DNA of 64,000 bases from the NCBI RefSeq assembly GCF_016706325.1, contig NZ_JADJJX010000001.1, forward strand, positions 186,001-250,000, written 5' to 3'. Below, piece by piece: positions 33,745 through 41,483 of this stretch; position 1 is the stretch's first letter; the number at the start of each line of letters is the position of its first letter. The DNA comes from Methanothrix sp. Its GTDB lineage: Archaea; Halobacteriota; Methanosarcinia; Methanotrichales; Methanotrichaceae. The position numbers were made by a program, and so were the translations under genes. The notes beneath the pieces are model-generated. The model did not search any database. It saw only the letters and a list, made by a program, of their open reading frames with translations, and had not been told where the DNA came from.

Positions 33745-35361
33745 TCATGCCCTCTTTGTCCTCAGCTCAATCTCAGCAGTGGTCCAAACTTTGCTGGGAT
33801 AACGCCCTGGCTCCAGGTTTCTCATGCCGGGCTGCTCTGAGGTTATCGCCCCCATCATCGCCTCCAGGGGATCTTTTGGCTTCTGGCCCCGCGTGGTTGC
33901 CCTTCTGGGCGGCTGGTCCAGAGGGGGCAGTTGTAGCCACTGGAAGCTGGTGGTGCTACCGCCCAGGGTGGCAAAGACCTTGATGGTATCGGTGCCTTCT
34001 GTATAGTCCTCGGGCAGACTGGCACTTAGCGGTAGGAGAACTTCCATTCCTGGATCAAGAGGGACAAACCATTCAGCAGCACCTGATGGGTATATCTGAG
34101 TGATCCCCCAGTCCGGCTGAAGGTCCAGGACGGTGATGTTCAGGACGTTATCAGGCTGGTGCTCTGAAAAGCCATTCTTTATCCTCAAAAATGCCCATTC
34201 TCCATTGTTCACCTCGGGCAGCATTGGATTGTCAAAGGCCTTGGGATGGGGCTCGTTTGCCGGGTCGTAGTCGCTGTCCTCTTTGCCCACGAGCTCGATG
34301 ATGAGCCTTCTGGCCAGGGGAGATGTGGGATCATGGTTTCGGAGATCCTTTGCTGCATTGAACTTGGTCAGGTGCTCCAGGCGGCGGACCACTCCCGCAG
34401 CCGAGCCTGCCTCGCCCGCCCTCAGCTCAGGCCGGAGATTTTTGATCTTCCTCCCTGATGGGTCCCAGATCTCATAGCCGCCATTCTCATTGACCGCCAC
34501 CTGAAAGTCGAGCTTCTCATCTTCAGAGGTCAGCATAGAGGTAGAGGTCAGCTTAAGCCATCTGTTCTCTTTTACCGCCTCCTCCACTGCCTTCAAGGCA
34601 GAGTCCTGCTCGACCCCCGCACCCAGATCGCTCCTGTGGTGCAGATAGACCCTGCTGACCAGGTCTATGGAGTTTGGCTCCAGCAGCACAGCCTGCGCAC
34701 CCTGTTCTATCATCGAGCCGCTGAACCTCTCAATTATATCCGCCCACGAGTCTGCTGCCTCCAGGATGGAGATCTCCGCCAGAGCTATGGCTTTTCCCGT
34801 GTCCAAAAGATCGATCGTCCCCGAAGGATAGATCCTGAATCGTGCGCCCCTGCGCAGGCCATGAGCCTGGCCAGCAGCAAGCAGGACTCTATTGCCGGCA
34901 GCATCGTAGCTCATTACATTTACAGCATAGTAGGGCGCAGCTCTCTCGCTTCCGAAGACATCTCTCGCGCCATCGCCCTCCATCATCGGCGTCTGCTCTC
35001 TGAACCGGCTGTGGACACAGGAGACTATCCGATCGTGGAGTGTCTTGTAGCTGAGGCCCGGTCCCAGATCGTCCAGTGAACGGAGGAGGTTGTAGGTCAG
35101 AACGCCGTTCCTCTCCCTTCCCTCGAAGGCATACTCCAGAGCGGACTCAGAGGGCCGGCAGGCTGCCAGGAGGACAAAACCACTGGGCGCGGGAAGCCAG
35201 CCGCTTCCGGCCTTCAGGTCGCGGGTGGTGCCGGACCTCTGCGTCATGTCATCCCAGTTGCCAATAAGCTCCGCGATGGGGGCAACCAGGCTCTCAGCCG
35301 GGCGGGGGGGTGGTGTCAACGATTCCCAGGCCGCGAACGGCCACATCGCCTGCCGCGGCAC
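33745..35361 (-). CDS. Caspase-like protein, C-terminal part (frameshifted from 35294-35893)
   Basis: This frame continues the caspase domain whose first half is in the 35294-35893 frame. After a poly-C run, PRPAESLVAPIAELIGNWDDM leads into SGFVLLAACRPSESALEY and GVLTYNLLRSLDDLGPGLSYKTLHDRI, the small-subunit side of C14 peptidases. The next 350 residues form a regulatory or sensor part with GARFRIYPSG and a DUF4384-like stretch (EWAFLRIKN ... VLNITVLDLQPDWGITQIYP ... VLLPLSASLPEDY), as often found behind prokaryotic caspases. The first about 20 codons of this open frame overlap the upstream frame and are probably not translated as shown. Combined length would be about 716 residues. Confidence 0.7.
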   Translation of the reverse strand: MPRQAMWPFAAWESLTPPPRPAESLVAPIAELIGNWDDMTQRSGTTRDLKAGSGWLPAPSGFVLLAACRPSESALEYAFEGRERNGVLTYNLLRSLDDLGPGLSYKTLHDRIVSCVHSRFREQTPMMEGDGARDVFGSERAAPYYAVNVMSYDAAGNRVLLAAGQAHGLRRGARFRIYPSGTIDLLDTGKAIALAEISILEAADSWADIIERFSGSMIEQGAQAVLLEPNSIDLVSRVYLHHRSDLGAGVEQDSALKAVEEAVKENRWLKLTSTSMLTSEDEKLDFQVAVNENGGYEIWDPSGRKIKNLRPELRAGEAGSAAGVVRRLEHLTKFNAAKDLRNHDPTSPLARRLIIELVGKEDSDYDPANEPHPKAFDNPMLPEVNNGEWAFLRIKNGFSEHQPDNVLNITVLDLQPDWGITQIYPSGAAEWFVPLDPGMEVLLPLSASLPEDYTEGTDTIKVFATLGGSTTSFQWLQLPPLDQPPRRATTRGQKPKDPLEAMMGAITSEQPGMRNLEPGRYPSKVWTTAEIELRTKRA

Positions 35362-35893
35362 TCCCGCCCCGGACCATTCCGCCGGAGTGGCAGCTATCCA
35401 GGACTGCTGTGACTATGAGCCCTTTTTTGACCATATCATTGAGCAGCCTGGCCAGCTCTATATCCCGCAGGTATCTGGCCTTGGAGTTGCCGATGTTCAT
35501 GGGGACGAGGGCCTCATCGATTCCGTGCTCGCCCTTGTGCAGCCTGTCGATGGTATTGGTCCTGCCGCCGTGGCCGGCGTAGTGGATGTAGACCTGATCG
35601 CCCGGCCCGGCCATATCTGCAATTCTCTTGAAGGCTGCCACCATATTCTCATATGTAGGCCATTGATCCTCAGGCTCCAGAGGCTGGCTCCTGGCAGATG
35701 CAGTCGATGTGAGCTTGATCACATTGTCCCCGGCTATATTCAGCCTCCTTTGCAGAAGCTCGCGGTGGACGTTATCGACATCCCTCACGCAGCCGCCAAG
35801 GTCGGAGTAGCAATATCCTCCAGGGAGCCTGTTGGGCAGGTAGCAGTCTATTCCTATCAGGAGGGCGAAGAGGTCGCCAACATTTCCGCTCAT
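35294..35893 (-). CDS. Caspase-like (C14) protease, N-terminal catalytic part
   Basis: Caspase-hemoglobinase fold with both catalytic residues: His in IHYAGHGGRTN (about residue 105) and Cys in VLDSCHSGG (about residue 170). The start region FALLIGIDCYLPNRLPGGYC and DVDNVHRELL are typical of prokaryotic metacaspases/orthocaspases. The frame ends VDTTPPPG right after a run of seven C (35304-35310 on the plus strand as G). The family continuation is found one frame over (33745-35361), so a one-base loss in the run is likely. Metacaspases cleave after Arg/Lys and take part in programmed cell death or immune effector systems. It is adjacent and parallel to the CHAT-STAND-WD40 gene. Confidence 0.8.
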   Translation of the reverse strand: MSGNVGDLFALLIGIDCYLPNRLPGGYCYSDLGGCVRDVDNVHRELLQRRLNIAGDNVIKLTSTASARSQPLEPEDQWPTYENMVAAFKRIADMAGPGDQVYIHYAGHGGRTNTIDRLHKGEHGIDEALVPMNIGNSKARYLRDIELARLLNDMVKKGLIVTAVLDSCHSGGMVRGGSAAAGDVAVRGLGIVDTTPPPG

Positions 35894-35950
35894 TTTTCTA
35901 TCACCTGATGCCAGGATTATTATTCTGCAGATTCTGCTCTTTATTCCATC

Positions 35951-38900
35951 TCAATTCCTGCTGCGAAAGGCCTCGGCGATGCAGGGCTGGCATTCGGGCT
36001 CGCCGGTCGGGAATCGCCAGAGATTGTTCCAGATCCGTTCAAAAGCGCTTCGATTGAAGCTTCCCTCTCTGGGGCAGGTTCTGACATTTTCTATCCTGTA
36101 CCTCTCCCAATCCTCAATGCTGAGGTTCTCTGCAATGCAGCCACATGCCTCCTTGATCAGATCCTCATAAGACACCGGCCAGATCCAGGCTGTGCCGTCA
36201 TCGCTGCCGGTCAGAGCCTTCGAGCCGTCGGGGCTGAAGGCCACAGCCCGCACTGGGCCGTCATGAGGCAGCCTGTGATACTCCTGGCCGCTTGATGCAT
36301 CCCAGATCCGGGCTGTGCCGTCATCGCTGCCGGTCAGAGCCTTCGAGCCGTCAGGGCTGAAGGCCACGGCCAACACCGGGCCGCCATGAGCCAGCTTGTG
36401 CACCTCCTGGCCGCTTGATGCATCCCAGATCCGGGCTGTGCCGTCAATGCTGCCGGTCAGAGCCTTCGAGCCGTCGGGGCTGAAGGCCACGTCGTACACC
36501 CAGCCTCCATGATCCAGCCTGTGGTCCTCCTGGCCGCTCGATGCATCCCAGATCCGGGCTGTGCGGTCAACGCCGCCGGTCAGAACTTTCGAGCCGTCGG
36601 GGCTGAAGGCCACAGCCCGCACCGTCACGGCCCACATCCCAAAGAAAAACCCCGTCACGGCCCGCACCGAAGAGTCATGATACAACTTGTGTACTTGGCC
36701 GCTCGATACATCCCAGATCCGGGCTGTGCCGTCAATGCTGCCGGTCAGAACTTTCGAGCCGTCGGGGCTGAAGGCCACGGCCCGCACCATGACGTCATGA
36801 GCCAGCCTGTGATACTCCTGGCCGCTTGATGCATCCCAGATCCGGGCTGTGCGGTCATCGCTGACGGTCAGAGCTTTCGAGCCGTCGGGGCTGAAGGCCA
36901 CGGCCCACACCCGGTCGTCATGAGCCAGCCTGTGATACTCCTGGCCGCTTGATGCATCCCAGATCCGGGCTGTGCCGTCAATGCTGCCGGTCAGAGCCTT
37001 CGAGCCGTCAGGGCTGAAGGCCACGTCGTGCACCCAGCCGCCATGATCCAGCCTGTGCACCTCTCGGCCGCTCAATGCATCCCAGATCCGGGCTGTGCCG
37101 TCAACGCTGCTGGTCAGAACTCTCGAACCGTCGGGGCTGAAGGCCACGCCATACACCGGGCCGTCATGAGCCAGCCTGTGATCCCCCTTGCCGCTCGATA
37201 CATCCCAGATCCGGGCTATGCCGTCATAGCTGACCGTCAGAGCCTTCGAGCCGTCGGGGCTGAGAGCCACGGCCCGCACCGCCACATCCCGCTCCGCCAC
37301 ATCCCGCTCCGCCACATCCCGCTCCGCGAGCCTCATCATTAAAAGCTCCGCCACGACCCGCACCGGACCGTCATGAACCAGCCTGTGCACCTCCTGGCCG
37401 CCCGATGCATCCCAGATCCGGACAGTGCCGTCAACGCTGACGGTCAGAGCTCTCGGGCCGTCGGGGCTGAAGGCCACAGCCTCTACCGGGCCATCAAGAG
37501 CCAGCTTGTGATACTCCTGGCCGCTTGATGCATCCCAGATCCGGGCTGTGCCATCATCGCTGCCGGTCAGAACTCTCGAGCCATCAGGGCTGAAGACCAC
37601 GGCCAGTACCAGGCCGTCATGAGCCAGCTTGTGCACCTCCCGGCCGCTTGATGCATCCCAGATCCGGGCTGTGCCGTCATCGCTGCCGGTCAGAGCCTTC
37701 GAGCCGTCCGGGCTGAAGGCCACGGCCCGCACCATGCCGTCATGAGCCAGCTTGTGATACTCCTGGCCGCTTGATGCATCCCAGATCCGGACAGTGCCAT
37801 CATCGCTGCCGGTCAGAGCTTTCGAGCCGTCCGGGCTGAAGGCCACGGCCCGCACCATGCCGTCATGAGCCAGCTTGTGATACTCCTGGCCGCTTGATGC
37901 ATCCCAGATCCGGACAGTGCCGTCATAGTAGCCGGTAAGAACCTTCGAGCCGTCGGGGCTGAAGGCCACGGCCCGCACCATGACGTCATGAGCCTGCTTG
38001 TGTGCCTCCTGGCCGCTTGATGCATCCCAGATCCGGACAGTGCCGTCAAGGCTGCCGGTCAGAACCTTCGAGCCGTCGGGGCTGAAGGCCACGGCCCGCA
38101 CCATGACGTCATGAGCCAATTGAGCCAATGGACGCGCCATCAGTGCTATGCTGCTACGCAAGGCATGGTCTCCTTCCACTGTCTCTTTATGGAGCAGCGA
38201 TTCCACTGCCAGGAGAACCTTGGCCTTCTGGTCGCTCGCCGAAGAGTCCCCCTTCTGTGTCGACAGGGAGGCCAGGAAGAGCGCTAGTGCTTCCTCTGTC
38301 TTTTCATTTGCCTGGCCCATTTGATAGTAGGCGAATGCTGCAAAGATGATTATCGCCAATATGGCAGCCGCTCCCAAAATCCGTCGAATTTTTCTGACCT
38401 TTCTTTTCCTCTCTCTTTCCTCTCTGCTCGCCTCAACCAGCCTCTCCTCTGCCTCATCCCAGGCTCGCATCCCATCCTTGCCCCGTTCCACCAGCTCCAG
38501 GTCCGTTTCATCCAGAGGAGTGCCCTCTTTTCCATCCTTCCAGTCCACTGACCGGCTCTCCAGAATGCGCCTGGCCCTCTGGCCCGGCCTGTCCGAGGTG
38601 GCGAAGAGCTGCTTGACCAGGGGCGCGAGGGTATCGTGGGAGAGGCGGGTGGCAGCTGCTTTGCCCAGCCTCTCCAGCAGATAGAGATCGACGCATTGCT
38701 GAACCAGGGGATCGATGACCTGGCTCTGATACCGATAGTTCTTTTGAAGAACCTCTTCCGTTCGCTCCTCAGAAGTTCCCAATGGCGTGGTATGGAAGTC
38801 CAGAAAATCCAGGGCCAATCCAGAGTTCACTACCTCTGAGTTCTGTTTCTCCAGGGAGGCTAGCTGCTGCTCTAAAAAGTCCTGCAGCAGAATCCCTTTC

Positions 38901-39811
38901 TTCTTCAAGGTCTGGTAGAGATCTTTATTGAATTCGGGATGATCAGGCTCCAACTCCGTTGCCCTCTCCCACATCTTGGTGAGCAGGATCTGCATGGCAG
39001 GGGCAATGGCCGACTCCCGGTCCTCTTGCAGGTTATCGGCGATGATCTCCGCCAGACCATCCTCGACTACAAGGCGGTATTTTTGTCGCAGCCTCTCGCT
39101 CTTTGCCGGTCCGTTGACCGATTCTATGATTCCCCTTCTGGTCAGCCGTTCCAGTAGAAGGCGGGAGAAGGGGGTCTTACGATCCCGAAGCTTCTTTTCT
39201 ATCTCCGCCAGCCATTCCTTGCGAAAGCCTAAGATGAGCTTACCCTGGGGCCTATGGCCTGGATTATTGAAGATAATCTTGAGGGCACCCCAAAAATCCT
39301 CAAGCTCATGGGGCAGATCGGGATTGGGGCGGGTGAATGCCTCCTCGACCTGGTCCAGGATTATGATCAAGGGCTTTGCACTCTTTCTCTCCTGGGCCAG
39401 CCAGGATTCAGCAATGGTCATGCCTTCATCCTTTGAGAGCGCCTCTTTCAGCGTTCCCAGCAAGCCCTTCTTGCCGTCTCGGCGGAGATAATGAACCTCG
39501 TGGCTCTTTTCCAGCCGGGGAATCAGGCCCGCGGCCAGAACAGATGATTTGCCCACGCCTGACTGGCCGTAAAAGAGGATGATGGGGGCAGAGTCTCTAT
39601 CTATGACTCTCTGGTACAGATCCCGTATCTCATAGCCCCGGCCGAAGAAGACCTCGGCGTGCTCTCTGGCAAACCAGCTCAGGTGACGGAAGGGGCTGGG
39701 CGGCAGGTCACCGGCAGGGATCGGCGGCAGACCAAAGAGAGGATCTCCGACAGCTTCGGGCAGGTTCCATTCTGCTGCCAGCTCTGCACCCTCTCGCTTG
39801 TATAGATGCCA
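35951..39811 (-). CDS. STAND NTPase with 15 WD40 repeats (C-terminal part of a CHAT-STAND-WD40 protein)
   Basis: The frame is open from about 39811 (WHLYKREGAELAAEWNLPEA, DPLFGLPPIP, RHLSWFAREHAEVFFGRG) but has no ATG; the first formal start is a GTG at 39556 in the middle of the P-loop. Domains in order: linker; novel-STAND NTPase with YGQSGVGKSSVLAAGLI (Walker A) and PLIIILDQVEEAF (Walker B); a winged-helix/helical arm; a membrane helix (ILGAAAILAIIIFAAFAYY); then 15 WD40 blades of about 42 residues, almost identical (AFSPDGSKxLTGSxDGTARIWDASSGQE). Blade 7 carries an AERDV triple insert and blade 12 a GFFFGMW insert. The tail has four Cys. It is predicted to be a membrane-anchored NLR-like sensor acting with the CHAT protease encoded upstream. 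Confidence 0.85.
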   Translation of the reverse strand, partial: WHLYKREGAELAAEWNLPEAVGDPLFGLPPIPAGDLPPSPFRHLSWFAREHAEVFFGRGYEIRDLYQRVIDRDSAPIILFYGQSGVGKSSVLAAGLIPRLEKSHEVHYLRRDGKKGLLGTLKEALSKDEGMTIAESWLAQERKSAKPLIIILDQVEEAFTRPNPDLPHELEDFWGALKIIFNNPGHRPQGKLILGFRKEWLAEIEKKLRDRKTPFSRLLLERLTRRGIIESVNGPAKSERLRQKYRLVVEDGLAEIIADNLQEDRESAIAPAMQILLTKMWERATELEPDHPEFNKDLYQTLKKKGILLQDFLEQQLASLEKQNSEVVNSGLALDFLDFHTTPLGTSEERTEEVLQKNYRYQSQVIDPLVQQCVDLYLLERLGKAAATRLSHDTLAPLVKQLFATSDRPGQRARRILESRSVDWKDGKEGTPLDETDLELVERGKDGMRAWDEAEERLVEASREERERKRKVRKIRRILGAAAILAIIIFAAFAYYQMGQANEKTEEALALFLASLSTQKGDSSASDQKAKVLLAVESLLHKETVEGDHALRSSIALMARPLAQLAHDVMVRAVAFSPDGSKVLTGSLDGTVRIWDASSGQEAHKQAHDVMVRAVAFSPDGSKVLTGYYDGTVRIWDASSGQEYHKLAHDGMVRAVAFSPDGSKALTGSDDGTVRIWDASSGQEYHKLAHDGMVRAVAFSPDGSKALTGSDDGTARIWDASSGREVHKLAHDGLVLAVVFSPDGSRVLTGSDDGTARIWDASSGQEYHKLALDGPVEAVAFSPDGPRALTVSVDGTVRIWDASGGQEVHRLVHDGPVRVVAELLMMRLAERDVAERDVAERDVAVRAVALSPDGSKALTVSYDGIARIWDVSSGKGDHRLAHDGPVYGVAFSPDGSRVLTSSVDGTARIWDALSGREVHRLDHGGWVHDVAFSPDGSKALTGSIDGTARIWDASSGQEYHRLAHDDRVWAVAFSPDGSKALTVSDDRTARIWDASSGQEYHRLAHDVMVRAVAFSPDGSKVLTGSIDGTARIWDVSSGQVHKLYHDSSVRAVTGFFFGMWAVTVRAVAFSPDGSKVLTGGVDRTARIWDASSGQEDHRLDHGGWVYDVAFSPDGSKALTGSIDGTARIWDASSGQEVHKLAHGGPVLAVAFSPDGSKALTGSDDGTARIWDASSGQEYHRLPHDGPVRAVAFSPDGSKALTGSDDGTAWIWPVSYEDLIKEACGCIAENLSIEDWERYRIENVRTCPREGSFNRSAFERIWNNLWRFPTGEPECQPCIAEAFRSRN
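36180..38120 (-). repeat. Array of 15 near-identical 126-bp WD40-coding units
   Basis: Successive units of about 126 bp encode one WD40 blade each and share long identical stretches such as GATGCATCCCAGATCCGG on the plus strand. Differences cluster at a few codons on the blade surface (for example Y/V/A before HKL/HRL, and the residues after AHD). The units at about 37280 and 36640 carry extra sequence. Confidence 0.9.
37281..37325. repeat. 15-bp unit repeated three times inside a WD40 blade
   Basis: GCCACATCCCGCTCC occurs at 37281-37295, 37296-37310 and 37311-37325. On the minus strand it encodes repeats of the pentapeptide AERDV, inserted into the seventh blade in frame. Confidence 0.92.
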
Positions 39812-40430
39812 GGAAAGCGGTCTTCAGGCAGATCTGGGGAGTGTATCCCTTCCACATACAGATCTCGGCACTCTCACCATGCTCTGCCTGGATGGCATAC
39901 TTGGCCTCATTGTAGGCCCCCTGGATACTGGCTCCTCCAGCCAGACTCCTGTAGAAGCGGCTGGCAAACTCTGCTGCCACTCTGTCGTCTATGGCCTGGG
40001 ATGTGGCTATAACTGTGGAGACATTGGCGTCGAGAAGACCCTGCGCCTGATTTTGGGTGGCACAGCCATTGAGGAAGACCAGCTCCAGACCGGTCTGCTG
40101 ACCCAGAAATGATGCCAGACCCCCGGCATGGGCAGCAACAGTCGATCCTTCTGCGGATTCGAGCAAGAGCTGATAGCCATTGGCATGGCCTCCATAATGG
40201 AATACTGCAATCCGGTTCCGGTATTCCGGGTCCTGGAATACCTCCAGTATATCCTTCAAAGTGGAATTGGAGCGTTCGACCACATCGCATAATTTGTTTC
40301 TCCTGGCAAGATCGAGGGCCTTTCGGATATTCCGCGCCTCTTGGGGCAGGTTGCGAAGATATCCCACCTGATCATTGCGCTCATTTGCGAATGCGAGGAA
40401 GATCACCGGCTTTTTGGCTTCAGAGGGCAT
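39708..40430 (-). CDS. CHAT-domain protease (N-terminal part of a CHAT-STAND-WD40 protein)
   Basis: The CHAT (caspase HetF-associated with TPRs) peptidase fold is seen with KPVIFLAFANERND at the start, the catalytic His in FHYGGHANGYQL (about residue 79) and the catalytic Cys in LVFLNGCATQNQ (about residue 120). GASIQGAYNEAKYAIQ precedes the domain end. After KGYTPQ the family sequence continues in a second frame as PDLPEDRFP and then in a third frame as WHLYKREGAE. Two one-base losses (about 39815 and 39840) therefore separate it from the STAND-WD40 part. The last 30 or so residues of this ORF are shifted-frame noise. CHAT proteases are effectors activated by sensors such as STAND proteins. 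Confidence 0.78.
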   Translation of the reverse strand: MPSEAKKPVIFLAFANERNDQVGYLRNLPQEARNIRKALDLARRNKLCDVVERSNSTLKDILEVFQDPEYRNRIAVFHYGGHANGYQLLLESAEGSTVAAHAGGLASFLGQQTGLELVFLNGCATQNQAQGLLDANVSTVIATSQAIDDRVAAEFASRFYRSLAGGASIQGAYNEAKYAIQAEHGESAEICMWKGYTPQICLKTAFLASIQARGCRAGSRMEPARSCRRSSLWSAADPCR

Positions 40431-40660
40431 GGCATTACCTTTTTACAATCTTTCGAATCGATATAGGTGGCAGCATATCGGATCAAGATAACAAACAATA
40501 AAGGCATTTAGATATTATACAGATAAAAGCATTTTGGCATTCTTAAGAGCAGGACTGCAACTGCTCTTTTCAGCCGACCCGTAGCCATAGGCAGGCTGGA
40601 TCTCTTCAAAGCCCGGTCCATTGGAACAGAGAGAATTGTTGCGACTTTTGGCAATAACGC
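40431..40660. other. Intergenic between the CHAT gene and HicA
   Basis: An AT-rich stretch (AACAAACAATAAAGGCATTTAG, split near 40490-40510) upstream of the minus-strand CHAT gene is its likely promoter. No gene is seen. Confidence 0.35.
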
Positions 40661-40890
40661 TTATAGCAGATCAGCTAGCTCTTCTTTGCTAATTCCAGAT
40701 TCCTTTAAAAGCCTGCACAGAGTTCTTTAGGAATATCCTTGCTGTGGATGGGAACAACCGCCTTCCTGCGGGTTTGTGGATGGCGATAGATGCTGTGGCT
40801 TCCTGTGGTCCTCTCCAGAATGAAGCCAGCCTTCTCCAAAGCTCTGGCAAGCTTCTGAGAAGAGACCGAAGGCAGCTTAGGCATGGGCAA
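40661..40890 (-). pseudogene. hicA: HicA-type mRNA interferase, frameshifted
   Basis: The first 56 codons read a HicA (YcfA) toxin: LPSVSSQKLARALEKAGFIL, then GSHSIYRHPQ with the catalytic His, then AVVPIHSKDIPKE. The frame then ends at 40705 (LCAGF). One base shift restores RTLCRLLKESGISKEELADL and a stop at 40661-40663, which is the conserved HicA end. A one-base loss near 40730 is the simplest explanation. The toxin starts inside the 3' end of hicB (14-base overlap). Confidence 0.75.
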
Positions 40891-41113
40891 CGATCTCTAC
40901 AGTGCGATCGATGATATCTTCGTCGGTTGGAACCTCTTCATCATGAGCAATCAATATCTGCACATAGCCCTCAATGGCATCTCTTGCCATATCCAGGGCC
41001 TCATCAATGGTCTTTCCAAAGGTAACGCATCCCGGAGGTGATGGAACCCATGCGGTATAGACCTCATCCTCTGCTTCCCATCTCAGCATAACATGGTACT
41101 TTGGGACCTTCAT
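40877..41113 (-). CDS. hicB: HicB-type antitoxin
   Basis: The 78-residue protein has the HicB partial RNase H-like fold: YHVMLRWEAEDEVYTAWVPSPPGCVTFG, then TIDEALDMARDAIEGYVQIL. This is the classic pattern of the antitoxin that binds HicA. It lacks an obvious C-terminal DNA-binding domain, so it is the short HicB form. It precedes and overlaps hicA. The ATG at 41113 is preferred over a TTG three codons earlier. Confidence 0.88.
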   Translation of the reverse strand: MKVPKYHVMLRWEAEDEVYTAWVPSPPGCVTFGKTIDEALDMARDAIEGYVQILIAHDEEVPTDEDIIDRTVEIVAHA

Positions 41114-41483
41114 CGCAATCAAAATGGCATTTTCAAATATAACTAACCTCTGCTGCTTCTAAAGGAGAACCGACCTGATATCTCCCCGATGAAGCTCAGG
41201 ATCACCATCACCGGCACCAGGTAAATGACGCGGGCTACAGGTACCTGCTGCTGGGGAGCGCAATGGGTTTGCGCCTGCCGGGATTTGATGCCAGCAATCT
41301 TACCGATAGCGATATCATTTTGCTTCCTCTTCCTCACTCTGATCTTGTGAAGGATGAGGTCCGGGCAGCTTTGGGCAGCTTTGATATTATATCATGATCT
41401 AGAAGATATGCAGCTCATTGTTGCTTATATAACAACTAAAATTAAATCGATGCTGCTCTTGCAGGCCAACACATCCTCCTGCC
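41114..41483. other. Gene-poor stretch upstream of hicB
   Basis: A 64-codon minus-strand frame (41143-41337) has one hydrophobic segment but no good ribosome-binding site or recognisable family. TTGATATTATATCATGATCT (near 41379-41400) includes a near-palindrome and may belong to a promoter. I do not support a gene here. Confidence 0.3.

Noticed and set aside
41143..41337. 64-codon minus-strand ORF with one hydrophobic segment
   Set aside because: No ribosome-binding site and no recognisable family; the sequence could equally be intergenic.
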